Shown: one piece after another, positions 1 to 6,272 of the stretch | Layout: each line of letters begins with the position of its first letter | Position numbering within the stretch: position 1 is the first letter of the stretch | From: CAYIVF01 sp964366875 | Lineage (GTDB): Bacteria > Patescibacteriota > Minisyncoccia > Minisyncoccales > Staskawiczbacteraceae | DNA length: 22,496 bases | Direction of reading: 5' to 3' | Assembly (NCBI GenBank): GCA_964366875.1 | Contig: CAYIVF010000010.1 | Location: forward strand, 1 to 22,496 | Translations under genes and position numbers: made by a program | Notes under the pieces: generated by a model | Databases searched by the model: none | The model's input: the letters and a program-made list of their open reading frames with translations, nothing else | Told to the model about the DNA's origin: nothing

Positions 1-633
1 TACTCTATCGTGGTCTCTGTATGTTGGGCCATAAATAATTTTGTTGTCGTCTGTTTTTATCGGGCTACCCGCAATTGGGTCGCCGTTAAAGTCAAAATCA
101 TAACAATCAATTGTCCGGGATATGAGATTTTCAGTCAAAGTACCAATAGGAATTTCTTGATAAGTTGTTATCGGCACAGATGGCCCGGGAACACCGATAC
201 CAGGAAGGATATTTGAAAGAATGGGAATCAATCTTTCAAGCCGAAAATAGATTAAGTCGGGATTAATCGTATATACAATTAAATATGCAGAAACTAAAAT
301 AAGCAATCCTATAACGCCGGCTTTTATCCATTCTTTTCCTTCATTAGTGAACTTGCCCCTTCCAAAGGAAATTAAATAATAAACTCCGCCAAAAATAATA
401 ACCAAAACTGCCAGAATTCCGGCAAGCGCCATTCCTAAATTAAAAAAATACTTTGCATACTCTGGAAAAGAAGAAATCTCTGTAATTCTAAGACCTAAAA
501 TAGAGGGATATTTAACTTCAAGGGCAAGAACAGAATTTATGCCAAAAAAAATATTGCCCGTGCTAAAACAAAAAGGCAAAAGAGAAAACAAAACAAGCAG
601 GAATAAAAATATCTTTTTGTTATCAAAACTCAT
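1..633 (-). CDS. Pilin-like (VirB2-like) membrane protein, 3' end cut by window
   Basis: The reading frame is open from ATG at 633 to the window edge, about 211 codons with no stop. The protein starts with a long hydrophobic signal segment (residues about 8-37, ending near SVLA). Two membrane helices follow, at about 62-90 and 104-125, with the second ending in TINP (122-125). A soluble C-terminal part begins after about 135. The N-terminal half clearly resembles the gene at 9030-10184: both share ALEV-YP after the signal, KY-FNLG before helix 1, and GLLIL...TINP-LI in helix 2. Two closely spaced helices after a signal peptide is the VirB2/TrbC pilin layout, so a T4SS pilin-like subunit is inferred. 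Its ATG overlaps the TGA of the upstream gene (ATGA), suggesting translational coupling. The long soluble extension is unusual for a plain pilin. Confidence 0.8.
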   Translation of the reverse strand, partial: MSFDNKKIFLFLLVLFSLLPFCFSTGNIFFGINSVLALEVKYPSILGLRITEISSFPEYAKYFFNLGMALAGILAVLVIIFGGVYYLISFGRGKFTNEGKEWIKAGVIGLLILVSAYLIVYTINPDLIYFRLERLIPILSNILPGIGVPGPSVPITTYQEIPIGTLTENLISRTIDCYDFDFNGDPIAGSPIKTDDNKIIYGPTYRDHDRV

Positions 634-1127
634 AATTCTCCCTGAACCAATTCAAAAATAACCAAAAATGTCCAGGCAGGAAATATATTGCCTAAAAAGG
701 GGGTCAATTCAATGCCAAATGAGAGAAGAAACCTCATGGCGCTCAAACTAAGTTTGGCTCCCGCTCTGCCAACTTTTTTTCCGGCTTCTACTCCAGGCGT
801 AGGAGTTTTCTGAGATTTTCCAGCACTCTCTAAGCCGGCTCCCGCATTAAACATTTTTGAGGTTAACTGTTCAGTTGCTTTTGACACCAACCCTTTAGAC
901 AAAGGTCTTAATAATGCCCAAACGCCGATAGTCGCAGACCCTAAAATACCCAATAAAAAACTAATTGGTATGCCAATGCCAATCAAGCTCAGCACAAATA
1001 GAATAATGCCAGCTCCGTCAAGGAAAACCGCGATAGTAAGCATCACAATTCCTTCCGGGATAGTAATTATTGTCATTAGTGCCTTTTTTGATAATTGTCC
1101 CGGTCCGGGAATAATTCCTTTTAGCAT
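630..1127 (-). CDS. Small integral membrane protein of the T4SS operon
   Basis: This 165-residue protein has three or four hydrophobic stretches: about 25-45, 48-75 and 129-160. Between them lies a Gly/Lys-rich polar linker (about 76-128). The C-terminal helix contains ELTPFLGNIFPAW. I recognise no catalytic motif and assign no function. It lies 3 nt downstream of the virB4 stop and its TGA overlaps the ATG of the next gene by 4 nt. It is therefore part of the PrgI/TraC-like/VirB4/pilin-like operon and is probably an accessory membrane component of the secretion apparatus. That role is inferred from position only. Confidence 0.8.
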   Translation of the reverse strand: MLKGIIPGPGQLSKKALMTIITIPEGIVMLTIAVFLDGAGIILFVLSLIGIGIPISFLLGILGSATIGVWALLRPLSKGLVSKATEQLTSKMFNAGAGLESAGKSQKTPTPGVEAGKKVGRAGAKLSLSAMRFLLSFGIELTPFLGNIFPAWTFLVIFELVQGEL

Positions 1128-1130
1128 AAA

Positions 1131-2945
1131 TTAAACATTTTTAGCGTCTTCTATTTTTTTCCTTGCTTCTTTTATTCTCAAAACCTCTTGGGGGTTTGTA
1201 GTTATAATCTGGTCTTCTGTTTGGCTGGCGACCACGGATATCGCAACGTGTTTTTTGCCGGCAAAAAATAATCCCTCTCCCACAGCGGCTTCCAGCAGCA
1301 AATATTTTTCCTGCTCGGTCAGATTAAATGTTTTTTGAACAATATCAATTGTGGCCGGCGACTGTTTCATTAAAAGCTGCAAAGACGAGTTTGTAATAAT
1401 TGCCTTGCCGTAGTCCGATTTCATAAAATCGCCAACGTCCTGCGTAATAGTTGTCACTCCAAGCCAATATTTTCTGCTTCTTTTTACTATTCCGAACAAG
1501 AACGAAGCCCCGTCTTCCGACTGCATCAGCCACCAGGCTTCATCAATTACTAAGATTCTCTTTTTTAGCTTTGTTCTCACGATGTTCCAGATATAGCGCA
1601 TAATGATGTAAAGGGCGATTGGCCTTAATGATTCTTCCATATCTCTTATTCCAAACACAACAAAACTTTTATCTATAGAGATGTTTGACTGCTGATTAAA
1701 AAAATCGGCAAAAGTGCCTTTAGTAAACTTTTTAATTCTTTTTACCAAAGATTCGGTTCCCGCCATGCTTTCTAAAACTTCTTCAAAATCAGACATTAGG
1801 GGAGTGTTGTTTTGCCATGTTTTAGGGTCTGTCTGGGCAGTAATATCGCGAATTGCATAAGTTTCTGTAAGAGCTTCATCTAAAATACTATCTTCTTCAG
1901 GACTTAAGCCCCCTAACATAATTCTTAAGAGTCCCACTAAGTTTATAATGCTTGACCTTAAAATATCTTCCGGAGCGTCATCTGGCCCGGGCATAGGCAA
2001 GTCAAAAGGATTAACATGATTTGGCGAGCTTAAAGATATTTTAAAGAAAGACCCGCCCACTCCGTCGGCTAAAAGTTCATATTCGTTTTCCGGGTCAATG
2101 ATAATCACGTCAACTCCCTGCATTAAATAGCGTAAAATCTCAATTTTTATGGCATAACTTTTCCCGGAACCGCTTTTTGCGAAGCAAACCATATTCGCGT
2201 TTTCCAAGCTGAATCTGTCAAATAATACCAAAGAATTATTATGCCGGTTGATGCCGTATAATATTCCTTCGTTAGAGCTTAAGTCAAAGGAAATAAAAGG
2301 AAATGAAGTAGACAAGGGTTCTGTGTCCATGGGCGTATGCACGTCTATTAAATCCAAACCATAAGGGCTGCAAGAAATAAATCCTTCTTTTTGCTTAAAC
2401 AGGGCTGGTTTTATGTAAATTAATCTGGACTCAAAAATTGACCTTAAAGTAAGCTCTGTGTCTCTTAGTTCTTTCTCGGAGTTTTCATAAATAGTGATAT
2501 AAAGGCCAAGCCTGAACATTTTTTCCTGCGCTGTCATTAGTTTATCGCGCAGGTTTTCAATGTCTTTGTAGGCGGTTTCAAGGGCAGGGTCTCTTACCAA
2601 TCCTTTTTCTTCTCTTTCTAAAATTTCCGAAGAAACTTCGGTGACTTTTTTTCTCAACTTCTTTAAAATTAACTCCGAGCTAATAGGATGTATAAAGAAA
2701 GAAATATCCATGGGCGTATTCAAGTCAATTACCGGAGAAAACCAGCCGGTATTTAAATATCTGGGATAAGAAAAGATAAAAAATGATTTTGCAAAGCGCT
2801 CGCCCAATTTTATGTGGTCTTGCAACACGCCAATATATGGAGGAGCTATAATGTCTCTTACGTCAAACCTTTCTTCCTCAAAGATTTTTTCTTCAAGCAG
2901 GTCGTCTTTTTTCTTCCCTATTAAATTGTCTAAAAATGAAGCCAT
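1131..2945 (-). CDS. virB4: VirB4-family type IV secretion ATPase
   Basis: This 604-residue ATPase powers assembly or substrate movement in type IV secretion and sits at the cytoplasmic face of the membrane. The N-terminal VirB4/TraE-like domain (about 30-230) includes a YPRYLNTGWFSPVID segment typical of the family. The ATPase domain carries Walker A AKSGSGKS (256-263), the family-typical IIIDPENEYE (281-290) and Walker B ILVIDEAWWLM (464-474). TTITQDVGDF (498-507) and ITNSSLQLLMKQ (517-528) follow, as expected for VirB4. No transmembrane helix is obvious. The start at 2945 follows a 103-nt gap that is mostly filled by a 72-nt hairpin element (2961-3032), and no Shine-Dalgarno is visible. 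The gene lies between a TraC-like gene and a small membrane-protein gene. Confidence 0.95.
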   Translation of the reverse strand: MASFLDNLIGKKKDDLLEEKIFEEERFDVRDIIAPPYIGVLQDHIKLGERFAKSFFIFSYPRYLNTGWFSPVIDLNTPMDISFFIHPISSELILKKLRKKVTEVSSEILEREEKGLVRDPALETAYKDIENLRDKLMTAQEKMFRLGLYITIYENSEKELRDTELTLRSIFESRLIYIKPALFKQKEGFISCSPYGLDLIDVHTPMDTEPLSTSFPFISFDLSSNEGILYGINRHNNSLVLFDRFSLENANMVCFAKSGSGKSYAIKIEILRYLMQGVDVIIIDPENEYELLADGVGGSFFKISLSSPNHVNPFDLPMPGPDDAPEDILRSSIINLVGLLRIMLGGLSPEEDSILDEALTETYAIRDITAQTDPKTWQNNTPLMSDFEEVLESMAGTESLVKRIKKFTKGTFADFFNQQSNISIDKSFVVFGIRDMEESLRPIALYIIMRYIWNIVRTKLKKRILVIDEAWWLMQSEDGASFLFGIVKRSRKYWLGVTTITQDVGDFMKSDYGKAIITNSSLQLLMKQSPATIDIVQKTFNLTEQEKYLLLEAAVGEGLFFAGKKHVAISVVASQTEDQIITTNPQEVLRIKEARKKIEDAKNV

Positions 2946-2960
2946 ATGATTTTAAGTGGA

Positions 2961-3032
2961 GCAGAAATAGAAATAATTTTTTGTTCGGGCTGGCTGTGGG
3001 CGTGGCGCGCAAAAAATTATTTCTATTTCTGC
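2961..3032 (+). repeat. Hairpin repeat, copy A (G-run loop family)
   Basis: This is a perfect 23-bp inverted repeat. The left arm (2961-2983) starts GCAGAAATAG and the right arm (3010-3032) is its exact complement. They flank a 26-nt GC-rich loop (2984-3009). The loop reads TTCGGG, C, TGG, CT, GTGGG, CGT, GGCG, CG on the + strand. Two related elements occur at 10662-10739 and 11843-11914 with the G-rich loop on the - strand. There is no U-tract, so it is not a Rho-independent terminator. It sits between the TraC-like stop and the virB4 start, 15 nt upstream of that start. Confidence 0.92.
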
Positions 3033-3048
3033 GGAGATAAGCGTAAAT

Positions 3049-3714
3049 TTATCTAAGCAACTCGGGCAGTATTTCCGGGTAATATCCTATTTCTGCCTGG
3101 TCCGGGTGATGTATTGACCAAAAAAGTTCAATAAGTTCCGGGGTTGTTAAAGGAACTGCCTCCAGCCCGCACCTTCTTAAACCCATTGCCAAATATTCCA
3201 TTCTTTGCCAGAGCTGTGTTTTGCATCTTTGAAAATCATCATCTTTTATGGTTTGACTCTGCTCTTTTTTGCCAGAGAGCTGTTTTAAAACGTCAAACTG
3301 CTTGGCAGCCCCCTTCATGCCGAATATTTCAATTAAAGTATAGGGAACTACAACATAAAAATTCTTTGTCATCACCATATCGCCCACTACCATATTTTTT
3401 ATAAAATCTCTGTATGAAGCGGTTTGTTTTCTTAACAGCTCGTTAGTTTGTTTCTCCTCTAAATCCTTTAAGCTGTCTAAATAAGGAGTGATATTTATGT
3501 TTCTTGATTGAACTACAATCTGGCAGGAAAAATCCAAAGAGTTCAAAAAACTTTGGAAGGCATAAATTATGGCGGTCTGCTCCTCTCCGGATTTCAGGGC
3601 AAAATTTATTGAGGAAACCATTAAAACGCCTCTTATGGAATTATTCTTCAAAAGCAAAACTCCCTCTCTAATATCCTCTATTTCTAAAAATGCTTGCGTA
3701 GCTGTTTCTGGCAT
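3049..3714 (-). CDS. TraC-like / VirB4 N-terminal-domain-like protein
   Basis: This 221-residue protein is soluble and has no Walker motifs. Its first 80 residues (EGVLLLKNNSIRGVLMV, then FQSFLNSLDFSCQIVVQSR) resemble the N-terminal domain of TraC/VirB4-type conjugation ATPases. That domain is normally followed by an ATPase domain. Here the downstream VirB4 has its own N-terminal domain, so this looks like a stand-alone partner and not simply the lost front of VirB4. It begins 3 nt after the prgI stop in the same operon and probably works with VirB4 at the inner membrane (inference). Gene splitting is the alternative: 221 plus 604 residues is about the size of a full-length VirB4. Confidence 0.8.
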   Translation of the reverse strand: MPETATQAFLEIEDIREGVLLLKNNSIRGVLMVSSINFALKSGEEQTAIIYAFQSFLNSLDFSCQIVVQSRNINITPYLDSLKDLEEKQTNELLRKQTASYRDFIKNMVVGDMVMTKNFYVVVPYTLIEIFGMKGAAKQFDVLKQLSGKKEQSQTIKDDDFQRCKTQLWQRMEYLAMGLRRCGLEAVPLTTPELIELFWSIHHPDQAEIGYYPEILPELLR

Positions 3715-3717
3715 AGT

Positions 3718-4125
3718 TTATTTTGTTCTTAATTCTACTTCTGTCCTTGTTTTTCTTAACTGGCTTTTTTGAGCTTGCAGTACGGGACCTTGTTCTATTT
3801 TTTTAATTTCAGCTCTTTTGATTGTTTTAAACGGATAAGGAGACTCTTTCTTTTTCCAAGTATAATTTTTAACGCCCGCTGCAAAACCGATTGAAGCTAA
3901 AAGTATATTTATTATTGGCGCTCCGTTTATTGTTACAAAAGCCAGAATTGAAGTCACTACGCCCACTACCAAACTTAGCAACAAAAAAAGAAAAAACGGC
4001 AGGACAAGGTAAAAAACAAAACAAATCACTCCTGCTCCCACAAGGTAAAAAAATTGCCGGAAAGATATAAAAAAAGCAATTTTGCCTTCTTGTTCAATAA
4101 ACTGGGGAATAGGATATTGCTCCAT
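3718..4125 (-). CDS. PrgI-family T4SS membrane protein
   Basis: This 135-residue protein opens with MEQYPIPQFIEQEGKIAF, the characteristic PrgI-family start. Two hydrophobic helices follow (about 24-44 and 45-66), then an INGAPIINILLASIGF segment and a basic WKKKE-containing tail. PrgI proteins are small inner-membrane components encoded just upstream of VirB4-type ATPases in Gram-positive and CPR secretion loci. The same arrangement is seen here, with the TraC-like and virB4 genes downstream. It is the first gene of the leftward operon and has a good promoter at 4147-4176. No clear Shine-Dalgarno precedes the ATG. Confidence 0.88.
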   Translation of the reverse strand: MEQYPIPQFIEQEGKIAFFISFRQFFYLVGAGVICFVFYLVLPFFLFLLLSLVVGVVTSILAFVTINGAPIINILLASIGFAAGVKNYTWKKKESPYPFKTIKRAEIKKIEQGPVLQAQKSQLRKTRTEVELRTK

Positions 4126-4146
4126 GTTTTTAAAGTTAATTTATTT

Positions 4147-4176
4147 ATTATATCATAGCTAGAAAAAACCAAACAA
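4147..4176 (-). promoter_or_regulatory. Promoter of the PrgI-virB4 operon
   Basis: On the - strand, TTGTTT (-35, 4171-4176) is separated by 18 bp from a perfect TATAAT (-10, 4147-4152). Transcription would start near 4140, just upstream of the PrgI ATG at 4125. It lies back to back with the + strand promoter at 4215-4243. Confidence 0.65.
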
Positions 4177-4214
4177 TGAAAACTTATTAACATATCTGTA
4201 AATACCCCAAACTG

Positions 4215-4243
4215 TTGACAAATATAATTATTGGTGATATAAT
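4215..4243 (+). promoter_or_regulatory. Perfect consensus sigma-70 promoter of the SPFH gene
   Basis: TTGACA (4215-4220), a 17-bp spacer and TATAAT (4238-4243) match the housekeeping consensus in all 12 bases. Transcription would start about 4250, giving an 85-nt leader before the ATG at 4336. This is one of the strongest-looking promoters in the window. Confidence 0.85.
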
Positions 4244-4251
4244 TATTACGT

Positions 4252-4276
4252 AAATCCGAAATCGTTTTTCGGGTTT
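4252..4276 (+). other. Leader hairpin at the 5' end of the SPFH mRNA
   Basis: AAATCCGAAA (4252-4261) pairs with TTTCGGGTTT (4267-4276): 10 bp with one G-U pair and a 5-nt loop. It lies essentially at the predicted transcript 5' end, so it could protect the mRNA. No terminator-like U-tract follows. Confidence 0.5.
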
Positions 4277-4335
4277 GAACCGACCTTTGACATCCGCCAT
4301 TTCGACGGGTCATACAGAAAGAAAGAAGGTGCGAA

Positions 4336-5541
4336 ATGTTAAACTGGTTGAAAAGAAGCTGGAAGAAGCTCGCGGTTGTTTGCAGCGCGTTGCTTGGCAT
4401 CGCGGCATTGGTTCTCGCTTGGATCGCCTACTCCTGGTGGACGCTGCTCGGATTGACTCCCTTGGTATTGCTGGTGGTTTTTTGGACCGTTAAGACAATC
4501 GGGACAGTTGACAAGGATGAAGTGGCACTGAGGAGTTGGTTTGGCAAGGTAGAGAAAAGAATCTTTCCCAGCGGCGTGTGCTTGGTCCCATGGCTTTTTG
4601 ACATCAGGTTCAACGGCAGGACGCTTTGCGAGTTGGTGAGAATTCCGACCAAACAGCTTCCCTTTAACTTTGAGGGTAAGGTGGAGCAGCGCATATGGTC
4701 AAAGGATCGCCAACTGCTGCTGGTGGACATCTCGGGCTACGTCAGATTTCCATATAACGAGGTTGATTCCTTGTATTTAATGGTAAAGTCTGGCGTGCCG
4801 ACCGAAGAGAGGGCGTTTCAAGATTGGATGCAGCAAGAAACGGTTGCCGGCCTTAGAGACATCTTGGCTGGTTTTAACCACGATGAAGCCATCGGGAAGT
4901 CAAATCTTGCTGCGATCAGAGAAGCAACAAGGGACTTCTTTCTCAGCCCATCTGGACTTTTTGCTAAGTCTGGTATCTGCGGGAATGATCTTTTGAGCTT
5001 TACGGAAGGAAGCGGGGAGGTAATTGTGAGGGTGGATTCTATAAACCCCACTACCGAACTGCAAAAAGCCATGGAAAAGCCCGTGGTAGCGAGGTACGAA
5101 GCTCAAGCCGCAAAGGAAACTGCTAAGAGAGAGGCTGAAGAGGTAGGCGGTCAGGTCCTTGGCATCGTTGCTCGCCAGCACGGGATGACCGTTGAGGATC
5201 TTGAGGAATTACTTGAGGCAAGCCCGGATATCAGGGGAACCTCTGTTTCAGAGAGCGGCCTCAAGGAAACCTTTGAATGGGCACAGGCCCAGACTACGCG
5301 CGATCGTGCCGAAGAAGGCCTGACTTACGACGAATCCAAGATTGATATCTCCAGTGGCGGCCAGCCACTAAAAGACAGCAATCTTGGCGCTGTTATCGGC
5401 GGTATCGCCGCTGCTGTTTCTCAAATAGGCAGGGGCGGTAGACGACGTCGCAACAGGCAAAACCCTCCGGGAAATCCCAGTGGCAACCCCGGCGGCCAAG
5501 GTGGTGGTCAACAGGCTGACGATGGAAGTCAGTATCTGTAG
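4336..5541 (+). CDS. SPFH/band-7 (stomatin/prohibitin-like) membrane protein
   Basis: The protein is 401 residues. Two adjacent N-terminal hydrophobic segments (about 12-30 and 33-52) are followed by a band-7-like region (about 57-250) that begins TIGTVDKDEVALRSWFGK and contains QLLLVDISGYVRF. Next comes a charged Ala/Glu-rich helix (about 245-275), a variable region, and a Gly/Arg/Asn/Pro-rich low-complexity tail (about 365-395). SPFH proteins form membrane-associated oligomeric scaffolds; the specific role here is unknown. An AGAAGG Shine-Dalgarno (4324-4329) 6 nt before the ATG fixes the start. The gene has its own consensus promoter and terminator and lies opposite in strand to the flanking T4SS genes. 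Its GC content is visibly higher than that of its neighbours, suggesting separate origin or different expression constraints. Confidence 0.85.
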   Translation: MLNWLKRSWKKLAVVCSALLGIAALVLAWIAYSWWTLLGLTPLVLLVVFWTVKTIGTVDKDEVALRSWFGKVEKRIFPSGVCLVPWLFDIRFNGRTLCELVRIPTKQLPFNFEGKVEQRIWSKDRQLLLVDISGYVRFPYNEVDSLYLMVKSGVPTEERAFQDWMQQETVAGLRDILAGFNHDEAIGKSNLAAIREATRDFFLSPSGLFAKSGICGNDLLSFTEGSGEVIVRVDSINPTTELQKAMEKPVVARYEAQAAKETAKREAEEVGGQVLGIVARQHGMTVEDLEELLEASPDIRGTSVSESGLKETFEWAQAQTTRDRAEEGLTYDESKIDISSGGQPLKDSNLGAVIGGIAAAVSQIGRGGRRRRNRQNPPGNPSGNPGGQGGGQQADDGSQYL

Positions 5542-5582
5542 ACGATCTGGACAAAGAGCTGGAAAGAAGAAAAGGAGGACAG

Positions 5583-5601
5583 GATTCCGCTTAGCGGAAT
5601 C
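5583..5601 (+). other. Short perfect hairpin after the SPFH gene
   Basis: GATTCCGC (5583-5590) and GCGGAATC (5594-5601) form an 8-bp perfect stem around TTA. It lies directly before the terminator hairpin, giving a tandem double hairpin in the 3' UTR. Confidence 0.6.
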
Positions 5602-5602
5602 A

Positions 5603-5637
5603 AAAAGGGCAAGCACTAACGTGTGACTTGCCCTTTT
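5603..5637 (+). terminator. Bidirectional Rho-independent terminator
   Basis: AAAAGGGCAAG (5603-5613) and CTTGCCCTTTT (5627-5637) form an 11-bp perfect stem with a further CAC/GTG pairing inside. The A-tract and T-tract on the two sides allow termination in both directions. It sits between the convergent SPFH gene (+) and the 198-residue hydrophilic protein gene (-). Confidence 0.85.
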
Positions 5638-5649
5638 CTATTACAATTT

Positions 5650-6246
5650 TTATTCAATTGGCTCTCTATAACTGTCTGGTCTTTTTGGCTGTTTTGGAGC
5701 GTGTTCCTTATTCTCTTCTGACATAATCGGCTTTTTAATTTTCTCGGGTTTTTTTGATGGTGGCATGGCTCTAGTATTTGGTTTGTTTTCTGCCTTTAAC
5801 GCATCTTTTCCTATTATTTCAGCAATACCTATTGGAGGTTTAATGTTTGGAAAAATATCGGTTTCTTTATTTTCTTCTGTTTTTATTGAAGATTCATCTT
5901 CGAGCTTTTCTGGAATAGGTTTATTCTTGGTGGCTATTGGAATAAGTTTTGTTTTTATCTCATTAGTTAACCCTTCAGCTATTGGTTGCGACACACTCAG
6001 CTCTTTCTGCAGAATAACAATAACGTCTTTTTCTGCGATTTCTTTTTTAGCTAAACCTATAGCAGTTTTTAATATAACCGCACCACGAAAAACAAAGGGC
6101 TCTGGCTCTTCTTTAAACATTTTTTCTGCGAGCTCTCCAAGCTCTTCGTCTGTTTCCTCTAATTGATATTTTTTCAGAATACCAGAAATAATTTCAGATG
6201 TGTCTCCTAAAAAATATATTTTTTCATTAGTAATTTCTGGAGCCAT
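5650..6246 (-). CDS. Hydrophilic protein downstream of the VirB6-like channel, function unknown
   Basis: This 198-residue protein is not recognised. It has no membrane segment and no signal peptide. The first about 115 residues look folded and helical, with acidic stretches such as EETDEELGELAEKMF. The rest is rich in Pro, Lys and Glu and is probably disordered. It lies 26 nt downstream of the VirB6-like gene and ends just before a bidirectional terminator. It is therefore the last gene of that unit and is likely a cytoplasmic partner of the secretion system (positional inference only). Confidence 0.75.
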   Translation of the reverse strand: MAPEITNEKIYFLGDTSEIISGILKKYQLEETDEELGELAEKMFKEEPEPFVFRGAVILKTAIGLAKKEIAEKDVIVILQKELSVSQPIAEGLTNEIKTKLIPIATKNKPIPEKLEDESSIKTEENKETDIFPNIKPPIGIAEIIGKDALKAENKPNTRAMPPSKKPEKIKKPIMSEENKEHAPKQPKRPDSYREPIE

Positions 6247-6272
6247 AAGATAACTTTTTAATTAAATTATAA

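Noticed and set aside
673..684. 12-base match to half of the palindrome at 18830-18853
   Set aside because: It encodes a conserved-looking PAW in a membrane helix, has no inverted partner, and a 12-base match by chance is plausible given the composition.
2961..3032. Reading the three long hairpins as Rho-independent terminators
   Set aside because: The stems are AT-rich with a long GC-rich loop, the opposite of a terminator. No U-run follows, and they lie inside operons directly before essential genes.
4287..4292. A second TTGACA upstream of the SPFH gene as an alternative promoter
   Set aside because: The base 17 bp downstream begins TCATAC, a poor -10. The perfect promoter at 4215-4243 already explains expression.
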